64,000 nt of DNA from an uncultured Burkholderiales bacterium (GTDB taxonomy: Bacteria > Pseudomonadota > Gammaproteobacteria > Burkholderiales > Burkholderiaceae_C). Position numbers and translations under genes: made by a program. Of this stretch, positions 25,364 to 33,721 are shown piece after piece. Below the pieces are notes generated by a model. That model saw nothing but the letters and a program-made list of their open reading frames with translations, did not search any database and was not told where the DNA came from. Where the stretch lies: positions 27,926 to 91,925 of the forward strand of contig CALTTG010000008.1 of assembly GCA_943908475.1 (NCBI GenBank). The letters run 5' to 3'. Numbering within the stretch: the stretch's first letter is position 1; each line of letters starts with the position of its first letter.

Positions 25364-26844
25364 GGTTGACCTTTCGTGGGTGCAGAGGATGCACAGACCT
25401 TCAAATGGACGCTGAAGGTGCTGCCGATGCCCAACTCGCTGTGGACGCTGATGCGGCCGCCCATGCGTTCCACCAGTTCCTTGACGATCACCAGGCCCAG
25501 GCCGGTGCCCGAGATGCTGCTGTTGGGATGGGCTCGGAAAAAGCGGGTGAACAGCCGTGACACATGCTCGGCCGACAGGCCCAAGCCGTGGTCTTGCACG
25601 TCAATGCGAAGCCAGTCAGGGTCGGCGTCCAGGCTCGCCCGCAGGTGGACCGACCCGCCGCCCGGTGAGTACTTCACGGCGTTGGACAACAGGTTGATCA
25701 GCACCTGTTCGAGCTTCTGGGGGTGTGCGTGCACATGCAGGTCGGCTTCGGGCAATTGAAGGTCGAGTCGATGGTCTTGTCCTGGCGCCTGCAGGGTGCC
25801 CTCGATCAATTGCGCGGTGCGTTGCATGACCTCGGCCGCCAGTGTGGGCTGCAGGGCGAAGGCCTCTGCACCCAGGGCGTCCATTCGGGAGAGGTCCAGC
25901 AAATCGTTGATCAATGCATTGAGGCGCGTGGCCTGCGACAGCACGGTCTCGAGCAGGGGGCGCGCTTGTTCTGAGGAATAACGTCGCATCAGCATGAGCT
26001 CGGTGAAGCCGCAGATGCTGCCCAAGGGGGTGCGAAGCTCATGAGCCGCGGTGGCCAAAAAGGCAGACTGGCTGGCGTGCTGGTCTTGCTCCTGGGTGAC
26101 GTCTCGGAAGGTGATCAGCCGGTCGCCTGAGTCATCGCCCGACCAAGCCAGGCTCACTTCCAGCACCCGGTGCGCGGGGGATTCCAGGCGCCACAAGGAG
26201 GTGCCGCCTTGGGGAGGCCAGGGCAGCTGGTCTTGCGCCTGGCCAAGCTGCTGACACAGTTGCCTGTGCCAGTCGTCCAGCGAGTGGGAGCGCATCGGGT
26301 CGTCGTTCAGTGGGAACAGTCGCGACAGTGCTGGATTGATCAGCTTGATGCGCTCGTCGCGGTCGAACGTGAGCATGCCCATCGGGCTGGCGCTCAACAT
26401 GCGCTCGACCTCCAGGGCCCGAAGTTGGGCGCGTTCCTCCGCTTGTCGGCGGTGGGTGATGTCGGTCTGCAAGGCGAAGAAGTGGGTGACCTCTCCGGTG
26501 CTCGGGTCTCTCACCGGGTTCATCTCCACCTGGTTCCAGAACATGGTGCCGTCTTTGCGATAGTTGCGCAGCACCACGGTGACCGCCTCATGCCGGTCGA
26601 GCGCCTGGCGCATCGTGGCAATCGCGGTTTGCTCGGTGTCGGTGCCCTGCAGGAACTTGCAGTTGCGTCCCAGCACCTCGTCTGCCGAATAGCCGGTGAT
26701 GCGGCTGAAGCCCTCGTTGACATGCACGATGGGCCGGTCGGGCAGGGTGGCATCGGACACCACCACCCCATTGACGGTCTGCGCCAGCGCGAGCTCGACG
26801 ATGTGTCGGTAGGGATCGGAGCGTCCAGTGTCCCGCGAATCCAT
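25360..26844 (-). CDS. LOV-PAS sensor histidine kinase (blue-light receptor)
   Basis: The 494-residue kinase begins with a LOV domain (about residues 12-132) carrying the diagnostic GRNCKFLQG, where Cys62 forms the light-induced flavin adduct, plus flavin contacts Asn94 (LRNYRKDG), Asn104 (FWN) and Gln126 (ALQTD). A second PAS-like domain (about 145-250) follows. The kinase core has His268 in AAHELRTP, the N box NLLSNAVKYS and G boxes DHGLGLS and GTGLGL. There are no membrane helices, so it is soluble. It is the first gene of the light operon and overlaps pyp by 4 bases. No response regulator is adjacent. Confidence 0.92.
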   Translation of the reverse strand: MDSRDTGRSDPYRHIVELALAQTVNGVVVSDATLPDRPIVHVNEGFSRITGYSADEVLGRNCKFLQGTDTEQTAIATMRQALDRHEAVTVVLRNYRKDGTMFWNQVEMNPVRDPSTGEVTHFFALQTDITHRRQAEERAQLRALEVERMLSASPMGMLTFDRDERIKLINPALSRLFPLNDDPMRSHSLDDWHRQLCQQLGQAQDQLPWPPQGGTSLWRLESPAHRVLEVSLAWSGDDSGDRLITFRDVTQEQDQHASQSAFLATAAHELRTPLGSICGFTELMLMRRYSSEQARPLLETVLSQATRLNALINDLLDLSRMDALGAEAFALQPTLAAEVMQRTAQLIEGTLQAPGQDHRLDLQLPEADLHVHAHPQKLEQVLINLLSNAVKYSPGGGSVHLRASLDADPDWLRIDVQDHGLGLSAEHVSRLFTRFFRAHPNSSISGTGLGLVIVKELVERMGGRISVHSELGIGSTFSVHLKVCASSAPTKGQP

Positions 26845-26908
26845 GAAGCCCCCTCAGCGGTCAGGGTGTCATTTGCAGTTTTATCAGAGTGCTGGGCTTT
26901 GGGACATG

Positions 26909-26943
26909 AAAAAGGACCGAATCTGGCGTTCCAGAATCGGTCC
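26909..26943 (-). terminator. Rho-independent terminator of the nitrobindin-like gene
   Basis: On the minus strand a 13-base stem (GGACCGATTCTGG with CCAGATTCGGTCC, one mismatch) and a 4-base loop run straight into TTTTT. It sits between the nitrobindin-like gene and the start of the LOV kinase gene, so the light operon must have its own promoter in the 64 bases between this hairpin and 26845. Confidence 0.85.
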
Positions 26944-26971
26944 GCGTGAACCCTGCCACAGGCGGGCAGCG

Positions 26972-27622
26972 TCAGCGTGGGGCCGTTGCTGCCGCGGCCA
27001 ATGGGTTGGGGGTGGGGTCGGCCACCTTGCTCAGGGTGTTCTTGTCGCGGTGGTGAAAGAGTTCCTCCTGGCCGCGGATCTGCAGCACGGTGTCTTCGTC
27101 GTACGACCAGGTCCCATCGTCGTTCAGGGTGACCTGGATGCGGAACTCCACGGTTTTGAAGGCATGGGCCAGGAACGGGATGTCGCTGATGCCCTCGTCG
27201 CGCGTGGCGACCAGTTCGAAGGTCTTGGCATCGGCGGTGGCCTGACCCGTGGCCAGCACGGTTTGTCCTCGGGGGATGGTCAGGGTGTGGATGACCGTGC
27301 CGGTGGCGGGCTCCCAAAGCCAGTAGCCGACCTGGTCATGGTAGGTCTTGACGTTGTCGGGCTTGGTGACGTGGGTGTGGTAGCGCAGGCCGTACATCAG
27401 CTGCGGACCATTGGTCACCGGGTCGATGGGTTGCAGCTCGATCCGCTCGACATAGGCCTGCTTGCGCGCACCGTCCGCTTTGGGCTTGACGTCCAGGCCT
27501 CGGGTGCCCTGCCAGACGCCGGCCATGCCACGCAGGGGGCCCAGCTGGTTCAAGGTGTGGACGTCAATGTCGCGGGGTTCGGTGTAGATGTCGGCGGGAA
27601 AGGCTGGGGGGCGGTCGCTCAT
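26972..27622 (-). CDS. Nitrobindin-like heme-binding beta-barrel protein
   Basis: The 216-residue cytoplasmic protein resembles the FABP-like/nitrobindin family (THAP4-like heme-binding beta-barrel). The first strand has GMAGVWQGTRGLD, the family's GxWxGxG-like signature, followed by alternating strands (YVERIELQPID, MYGLRYHTHV, VGYWLWEPATGTVIHTL) of a ten-stranded barrel. Nitrobindins bind ferric heme and handle nitric oxide or peroxynitrite. The proximal histidine cannot be assigned with certainty. It ends at a strong terminator before the light operon. Confidence 0.65.
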   Translation of the reverse strand: MSDRPPAFPADIYTEPRDIDVHTLNQLGPLRGMAGVWQGTRGLDVKPKADGARKQAYVERIELQPIDPVTNGPQLMYGLRYHTHVTKPDNVKTYHDQVGYWLWEPATGTVIHTLTIPRGQTVLATGQATADAKTFELVATRDEGISDIPFLAHAFKTVEFRIQVTLNDDGTWSYDEDTVLQIRGQEELFHHRDKNTLSKVADPTPNPLAAAATAPR

Positions 27623-27665
27623 CGTGGGGCTTTCGGCATCGGTCGTTCGAGAGATGCTTCACATG

Positions 27666-29936
27666 CTAGCGCCATTGCCACCAAGAGGGCATCAAGGCCC
27701 GCACCCTGGCCTGGGTGAAACGGTCATCCATCAGGTGCAGCACGCCCACGTCATCCGTGGTGCGGATGACCCGACCGGCCGCCTGCACCACCTTTTGCAC
27801 ACCGGGGTAGAGGTAGGTGTGCTCATGCCCTTGACCCAGCAATGCGTCCAGGCGTTCTCGGCACATTTCGTTGATGGCATTGACCTGTGGCATCCCCAGC
27901 GTGGCGATGAAGGCGCCGATCAGGCGTTGACCCGGCAGGTCCACGCCCTCGGCAAAAGCGCCGCCCAGCACGGCGAAGCCGATGCCTTGGCCCTCGGGGG
28001 TGAACCGTGCCAGAAACGCTTGTTGCGCAGATTCGGTCATGCCGCGCGATTGGTGCCACTGCGGCACCTCGGGCGCGGCCAGGGCCAATGCATCGGCCAC
28101 CTGCGTCAGGAATTCGAAGCTGGAGAAAAACGCCAGGTAGTTGCCAGGGCGATCGGCCCATTGCCGCCGCATGAGCTCGACCATGGCCGGGATGGCCCCT
28201 TGCCGGTCTTTGTACCGGGTGGAGATGTGTCGGGCCACCGTCACCTGCAATTGATCTGGGTGAAACGGCGTGGGCACATCCAGGCACACGGTGCGGTCGG
28301 GCAAGCCCAGCAGGGTCTGGTGGAAATGCCAGGGCTGCAAGGTGGCGGAAAAGAGGACCACGCTGTGGGCCGTGTCCAGGCGAGGCGTCAGGTGGGGCGC
28401 CGGAATCAGGTTGCGCAAGGTGATCTGGCTGAGGGTGCGGGTGCCGCGCTGACGGGGCATCAGGTCGATCACGCTGTGATCTCCGAAACGCTCGGCCAGG
28501 GTGAGCCAGGGCCACGCCGCCAAGAAAAACGTTTGCAGCGTGGTGTCGGGCTCGGTGGGGTGGTCGGCCTGATGCTCTCCGATGGCTTGCACGGCCTTCT
28601 GAAGGGCCCGGTGCCAGCCCTGGGGCCACTCGGCCAGCACGTGGTGGGGCGCTGTCGCCGTGCGATTCAAGGCCGACCATTGCTTGTGCAAGGCATCGAG
28701 GGCCTTCTTGACGGGACCGTGCGGCGCATCGCGACGAACCGCTTGCAAGTCGGCCTGATCGAGCGAGGCGGTGTGCATGAGGCGCGCGCGGTCCACCAGG
28801 TTGTGCGCCTCATCGATCAGCACGCTGACCCGCCACTCGTGGGCCACGGTCAGGGCATGCAGCATGGCACTGAGGTCGAAGAAGTGGTTGTAGTCGCCAA
28901 TCACCACGTCGCTCCAACGCGCCATTTCCTGTCCCAGGTAATACGGACAAATCTCGTGCTGAAGGGCCAGGGTCCGCAAGGTCGCTTTGTCGAGGGTGCG
29001 TGTGTGCGCCGCAGCCAGGCGAGCCGCCGGCAGGCGATCGTAAAAGCCCCGTGCGAGCGGGCATGAGTCGCCATGGCAGGCTTTGTCTGGGTGCTCGCAG
29101 GCCTTGTCGCGGGCCACCAGTTCCAGCACGCGGCAGCCTTGCGTGGGCATTTGCTGCAACGCGTCCAATGCCAGTTGGCGCCCCGAGGTTTTGGCCGACA
29201 GGAAGAACACCCGGTCAATGGCCTGAGATGGCATGGCTTTCAAGGTGGGAAAGAGGGTGCCCAAGGTTTTGCCGATGCCGGTTGAGGCTTGTGCGAGCAG
29301 CACACGCCCTTGGCTGGCTGCGCGGTAGGCGGCTTCAGCCAGTTCCCGTTGCCCCACCCGAAACCCCTCGCAAGGGAAGCTCAGCCGGTGCAGCGCGTCG
29401 TCTCGCGCTCGGCGGTGTTCGTGTTCCGAGTCGGCCCAGGCTTGGTAGCGCTGACACAGCCCCTCAAAGAACCGTTGCAGGTCGCTGCGTGTGTGGCGCT
29501 CGACCCAGACCGTCTCTTCGCCGTCGTCGATGTTCAGGTAGACCAGGGCGACTTCGACCTGATCGACTTGAGACTGCTGAGCCCACAAGCAGGCGTACAC
29601 CTTGGCTTGGGCCCAATGCAGGGCCCTAAGGTTGGCGGGTTGCCGGTCGAGGGCGCCTCGGTGGGTTTTGACTTCTTCCACCCGATGGGTCAGGGGGTCG
29701 ATGCCATCGGCTCGGCCACGCACCATCAATCGGCCATGTTGCCCTGACAGGCTCACTTCGTGCAGGTGATGGGCGGGCCGTCGACTCGCCACCCATTGAT
29801 GCCCGGCCACCCCCTCTTGCGCACTGGGCGCGGGGGTGAATCGCAGGTCCAGATCGCCGGCCCGCGCGGTGAAATCACACAGGGTCCGGACGGCCACACT
29901 CAAGGGGGGCCATCGGGTGTCTGGCTCCGGGCTCAT
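27666..29936 (-). CDS. PD-(D/E)XK nuclease fused to a DinG/XPD-type iron-sulfur helicase
   Basis: The 756-residue protein joins two activities. Residues about 1-165 look like a RecB/Cas4-type PD-(D/E)XK nuclease, with Asp77, Glu88-Val-Lys90 and the downstream QAKVY (Gln110, Tyr114) motif. The remainder is a superfamily 2 XPD/DinG helicase: Walker A ASTGIGKT (217-224), iron-sulfur cysteines Cys280, Cys287, Cys292 and Cys330, DEAH at 375-378, and C-terminal motifs including QAAGRVIRT. It probably unwinds and cuts DNA intermediates in repair. Homologues are often annotated simply as ATP-dependent DNA helicase. It lies 43 bases upstream of the nitrobindin-like gene on the same strand. Confidence 0.85.
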   Translation of the reverse strand: MSPEPDTRWPPLSVAVRTLCDFTARAGDLDLRFTPAPSAQEGVAGHQWVASRRPAHHLHEVSLSGQHGRLMVRGRADGIDPLTHRVEEVKTHRGALDRQPANLRALHWAQAKVYACLWAQQSQVDQVEVALVYLNIDDGEETVWVERHTRSDLQRFFEGLCQRYQAWADSEHEHRRARDDALHRLSFPCEGFRVGQRELAEAAYRAASQGRVLLAQASTGIGKTLGTLFPTLKAMPSQAIDRVFFLSAKTSGRQLALDALQQMPTQGCRVLELVARDKACEHPDKACHGDSCPLARGFYDRLPAARLAAAHTRTLDKATLRTLALQHEICPYYLGQEMARWSDVVIGDYNHFFDLSAMLHALTVAHEWRVSVLIDEAHNLVDRARLMHTASLDQADLQAVRRDAPHGPVKKALDALHKQWSALNRTATAPHHVLAEWPQGWHRALQKAVQAIGEHQADHPTEPDTTLQTFFLAAWPWLTLAERFGDHSVIDLMPRQRGTRTLSQITLRNLIPAPHLTPRLDTAHSVVLFSATLQPWHFHQTLLGLPDRTVCLDVPTPFHPDQLQVTVARHISTRYKDRQGAIPAMVELMRRQWADRPGNYLAFFSSFEFLTQVADALALAAPEVPQWHQSRGMTESAQQAFLARFTPEGQGIGFAVLGGAFAEGVDLPGQRLIGAFIATLGMPQVNAINEMCRERLDALLGQGHEHTYLYPGVQKVVQAAGRVIRTTDDVGVLHLMDDRFTQARVRALMPSWWQWR

Positions 29937-29956
29937 GCCTTGCGCAGGGGAGGCCG

Positions 29957-30562
29957 TCAGTACTGCACCACGTGACGCTGACCCTGGTGGCGGAAGGTGG
30001 CCGACTTCAACTCGATGCGCTCAAGCACCAGGCCTGGCGCCACGGTGTCGCCCTCACGGTGCAATTGACCATTGACGATCAGCATGCGGCTTTCGGCGTT
30101 TTCCGAGTGCATGGCGCCTCCGAACGTCAGCTTGGGGAAGGCCTCTGCGACTGGCGCGGCCGTGTGGACCGATGGGGCACGTTGCGCGGCAACGCTGGTC
30201 GATGGCGGGGTGCTCGGTGACTGCCGGAAATGCCGGGGCAAGTCTTGCTCGCTGGGCAAAGGGCTGATGGGCGTCGGGCGTTCAGGGGCGGTCGGCGCTG
30301 TGCTGATGGGGGCCACAGCCCTGGCGGGTGGCGGCACCGCGATGGCCGGGGCGACGCTGGGCACTTCAGGTTGCCAAGTGGCCCACAGCAACACGCCCAT
30401 CAGCGCAACGCCCATGGCCATGATGATCCAGATCAGCAGCGGGTTGCCCTGGGCCGAGGTTTGCGCAAACTCAGGGGGCATGTGCTGGCTGTGCAGCCCT
30501 GGCACCTGGCCCTGGCCGCGTTGTGCATCCGCCTTTTTGAGGGCTTCGAGGATGTAGGACAC
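29957..30562 (-). CDS. gspB: GspB-like type II secretion assembly protein
   Basis: The 201-residue inner-membrane protein starts with MSYILEALKKAD, the conserved N-terminus of GspB/ExeB proteins, then has one transmembrane helix (about residues 42-62, LLIWIIMAMGVALMGVLLWA), a proline-rich periplasmic linker and a C-terminal GspB domain (about 140-201; ESRMLIVNGQLHREGD). With GspA it inserts the secretin through the peptidoglycan in type II secretion. It starts 3 bases after the gspA-like gene. The rest of the secretion system is not in the window. Confidence 0.85.
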   Translation of the reverse strand: MSYILEALKKADAQRGQGQVPGLHSQHMPPEFAQTSAQGNPLLIWIIMAMGVALMGVLLWATWQPEVPSVAPAIAVPPPARAVAPISTAPTAPERPTPISPLPSEQDLPRHFRQSPSTPPSTSVAAQRAPSVHTAAPVAEAFPKLTFGGAMHSENAESRMLIVNGQLHREGDTVAPGLVLERIELKSATFRHQGQRHVVQY

Positions 30563-30565
30563 GGT

Positions 30566-32323
30566 TCAGGGCTCCGGGTTCAAGCGCGGTTCGGGCACGC
30601 CAGTCAGTCGGTTGAGTTGCATGAAGGTCATGGCACCCGCCATGCCATCGGGCTTGATGCCCTGTGACACCTGAAAAGCGCTCAGTCGGCTTTGCAGCAC
30701 CGGGGTCATCACCGAGGCTGACTCAGGTTTGTCGGTGCCTTGAACTTGCGCCAACTGAGAGGCCAGCCAGTCGACCGCCGGGCCTTTGCTGCCAGCGACC
30801 AGCTTTTGCCGATAGCCCTCCGGTGCGCGCCACAGGGTGGTGAAGTCGCCTCGCCAGGCCAGGCTGAGCGCGGTCAGGCTCACGGTTTGCACCTGGGCCC
30901 CCACGACCACGGTGGCGGCCGTGTCGCTCAAGTGGGTCAGCAGGCCGTACACCATGGCGCCGTCATCGTCCAGCAGGTGCAACACGACGGGGCGCCCCAG
31001 TTGGCGGATCAGGCTCAGGCCCGCGCTGCTGTTGAAGCATTGCAGCCGTGCGCGAGCCGCCTGAGCGCAAGCGTCTGCAGCGCTCACGTTGACGTCCCAG
31101 CGCTGGGCCAAGGCTTGCACGCCGACGTCGAGTCTTCGGGGCACGTCGCCGCTGAGCACCAAGCGTGGGGCCAGGGTGGGCGCCAAAGCCTGGGGGCGAA
31201 CGGGCGTGGCCGCAGCGGGCGCCTTGGGCCTGGTGATCGCCAATGTGGTCGCCGATGAAGGCGCCGATGAGGAGGCGGAGGTCGCCATCGCGGTGGGGGC
31301 CGAGGTGGACGTCACCGCGGCAGGTGCGCGGTCCATCCAGTGGGCGGGCCAACGCCACCCGCCTTGTGAGGCGGCCACACCTCCAACGGCGATCAGGGCC
31401 CCCAGGGCCATCACGCCCCAGGCCCATGGGGCTTTGTCGCGCCATGCGGTGCGCCAGCCTCCGGATGAAGGCAGCTTGTTGGGCAACCGATCCAGGTCAA
31501 ACACTTCGGTGGCGGCTTGGTCCACCACGGCGCGAGACACCGTGCGTTGTCCGGTCGCGAAAGTGCCCAGCAAGGCGCGGTCGCACAGCAGGTTGATGCG
31601 TCGGGGCACACCTGCCGTGAGTTGGTGCACCCGGGCTGCGGCCTTGGCTTCGAACAGTTCGCTGTCGGGCAGGCCCGCAATGGCCAGCCGGTGCCGGATG
31701 TATTGCGCCGTCTCGCCGGGCGACAGGGCATCCAGGTGAAAGCGCGCAATCACCCGTTGGGCCAGCTGTTCCAAGTCGGGGCGTTGCAACATCTGACGCA
31801 ACTCGGGTTGCCCGATCAGGATGATCTGCAGCAGCTTGCGCTCGTTGGTTTCGAGGTTGGTCAGCAGCCGCAACTGCTCCAGCACGGCCACGTCCAGGTT
31901 CTGCGCTTCGTCAATGATCAGGACATTGTTCTGGCCCACCGCGTGGGTGCGCAGCAGGAATTCATTGAGCGCCAGGATGCAGGCTCGGTTGGTGTCCAAG
32001 GCCTCGACGGGAACTGGTATTCGGAACTCTTCGCAAATGGTCTGCAGCAACTCTGGCACGGTCAGCCGAGGGTTGAAGATGTAGGCCACATTGCAGCGCC
32101 GAGGGATCTGCTCCAGAAAGGCTCGGCACACCGTGGTCTTGCCGGCGCCGATCTCACCCGTGAGCAAGACGAAGCCGCCGCCGCCGTTGACGCCGTACAG
32201 CAAATGCGCCAGCGCATCTCGATGCCGCTCGCTCATGAACAGGTAGCGAGGGTCTGGGGCAATCGAGAACGGCTCGGTCTTCAGGCCGAAATGGCTCGCA
32301 TACAGGCAGCTGGGCTCGGACAT
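30566..32323 (-). CDS. gspA: GspA/ExeA-like ATPase with peptidoglycan-binding domain
   Basis: The 585-residue protein has an AAA ATPase domain with Walker A GEIGAGKT (about residues 56-63) and Walker B VLIIDEAQ, a transmembrane helix after about residue 275 (WAWGVMALGALIAVGGVAAS), an alanine/proline/threonine-rich linker, and a C-terminal putative peptidoglycan-binding region (LSAFQVSQGIKPDGMAGAMTFMQLNRLTG). ExeA uses ATP to help ExeB place the secretin. The start at 32323 is preferred because GAAGGG lies about 10 bases upstream; 32332 is an in-frame alternative. It is coupled with gspB. Confidence 0.88.
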   Translation of the reverse strand: MSEPSCLYASHFGLKTEPFSIAPDPRYLFMSERHRDALAHLLYGVNGGGGFVLLTGEIGAGKTTVCRAFLEQIPRRCNVAYIFNPRLTVPELLQTICEEFRIPVPVEALDTNRACILALNEFLLRTHAVGQNNVLIIDEAQNLDVAVLEQLRLLTNLETNERKLLQIILIGQPELRQMLQRPDLEQLAQRVIARFHLDALSPGETAQYIRHRLAIAGLPDSELFEAKAAARVHQLTAGVPRRINLLCDRALLGTFATGQRTVSRAVVDQAATEVFDLDRLPNKLPSSGGWRTAWRDKAPWAWGVMALGALIAVGGVAASQGGWRWPAHWMDRAPAAVTSTSAPTAMATSASSSAPSSATTLAITRPKAPAAATPVRPQALAPTLAPRLVLSGDVPRRLDVGVQALAQRWDVNVSAADACAQAARARLQCFNSSAGLSLIRQLGRPVVLHLLDDDGAMVYGLLTHLSDTAATVVVGAQVQTVSLTALSLAWRGDFTTLWRAPEGYRQKLVAGSKGPAVDWLASQLAQVQGTDKPESASVMTPVLQSRLSAFQVSQGIKPDGMAGAMTFMQLNRLTGVPEPRLNPEP

Positions 32324-32337
32324 GGGATCCATGCCCT

Positions 32338-33555
32338 TCAAACTTGAGCCAGCCAGCGCTGTGCCAGGCGCACCCACAGAGCGGCACCCAGCGGGATGAG
32401 CTGGTCGTTGAAGTCGTAACTGGGGTTGTGCAAGGTGCAAGGCCCCAAACCATGGCCACCTTCACGGTGGGCGCCATCGCCATTGCCAATCACAAAATAG
32501 GCGCCGGGCTTACCTTGCAGGAAGAAGCTGAAGTCTTCGGCGCCCATGGTGGGCTCGAAAGCCTGCACCTTGTCGGCGCCGACGAGCTCTTTCATCACCT
32601 CGCGCACAAACTCGGTCTCGCGTGTGTGGTTGATCGTCGGCGGGTAATTGCGGCTGAATTCGAAATCAGCGGAAGCCCCAAATGCCGCACACAACTGCTC
32701 GGTCATGTCGCGCATGCGTTGCTCGATCAGGTCGAGCGTGTCGTTGGTGAAGGTGCGCACGGTGCCCTGCAGGGTCACGTCGTCGGGGATCACGTTGGTG
32801 GCTTCCCCGGCCTGGATCATGGTCACCGAAATCACCCCGGTCTCGACGGGGCGCACGTTGCGCGTCAGGATGGTCTGAAAGCCCTGCACCAACTGGCAGG
32901 CCACGGGCACCGGGTCGATGCCGAAATGCGGCATGGCGGCATGGCAGCCCTTGCCACGGATGCGAATGCGGAATTCGTTGCTCGACGCAAAACAGGGGCC
33001 ATCTTTGATGGCGAACTCGCCCACGGCCATGCCAGGCCAGTTGTGCATGCCGAAGATGGCGTCCATGGGGAAGCGTTCGAACAAACCATCGCGCATCATC
33101 TCGCGGGCGCCGCCGCCGCCCTCTTCGGCGGGCTGGAACACCAGGTTCACGGTGCCGTCGAAATCGCGGTGCTCGGCCAGATACCGTGCGGCTGCCAGCA
33201 GCATGGCCGTGTGACCGTCGTGGCCGCAGGCATGCATTTTCCCGGGATGCTGGCTGGCGTGGGCAAACTGGTTGTTTTCGGTCACCGGCAGGGCATCCAT
33301 GTCGGCCCGCAGCCCGATGGACCGGGGACCGGGACGCCCCCGGATGACGCCCACCACACCCGTCTTGCCCAAGCCGCGATGCACGTCGATGCCCCAAGCG
33401 GCCAGCCGATCGGCCACCAGCTCGCTCGTCCTCAGCTCTTCGAACGACAGCTCCGGGTGGGCGTGGATGTCACGCCGCAGCGCCTGAATCTCCTGCGCTT
33501 GGCCGAGCAATTCAGGCAGCAAGTGTTCAGACGCATGGGGGCAGGCGACAGGCAT
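32338..33555 (-). CDS. M20-family amidohydrolase (hippurate hydrolase-like)
   Basis: The 405-residue metallopeptidase of the M20D group hydrolyses N-acyl amino acids such as hippurate or indole-acetyl conjugates. Conserved metal ligands are visible: MHACGHDGH, QPAEEGGGGA with the catalytic acid pair, FGMHNWPG and the C-terminal GAEDFSFF. The dimerisation domain lies about residues 185-305. There is no signal peptide. The start at 33555 (MPVACPHASE) gives the standard N-terminus; the longer frame upstream runs into the amtB regulatory region. It lies 14 bases upstream of gspA on the same strand, but functional linkage is unlikely. Confidence 0.88.
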   Translation of the reverse strand: MPVACPHASEHLLPELLGQAQEIQALRRDIHAHPELSFEELRTSELVADRLAAWGIDVHRGLGKTGVVGVIRGRPGPRSIGLRADMDALPVTENNQFAHASQHPGKMHACGHDGHTAMLLAAARYLAEHRDFDGTVNLVFQPAEEGGGGAREMMRDGLFERFPMDAIFGMHNWPGMAVGEFAIKDGPCFASSNEFRIRIRGKGCHAAMPHFGIDPVPVACQLVQGFQTILTRNVRPVETGVISVTMIQAGEATNVIPDDVTLQGTVRTFTNDTLDLIEQRMRDMTEQLCAAFGASADFEFSRNYPPTINHTRETEFVREVMKELVGADKVQAFEPTMGAEDFSFFLQGKPGAYFVIGNGDGAHREGGHGLGPCTLHNPSYDFNDQLIPLGAALWVRLAQRWLAQV

Positions 33556-33721
33556 GTGGGGCAACGGTGGTGGCGCTTCCTCGATCTTACCCGCGCGCGG
33601 CTGCTGAGGGCTTTCCCCCCTCGATCCGGTGGTGATCGAGCATTCGCGGTTGAAGCTGGTCCGTACTTTGCTAACTGTGAAGCTGTGTTTCAAAACATTC
33701 AGCCTGTGTCCAGGCTCAGGC

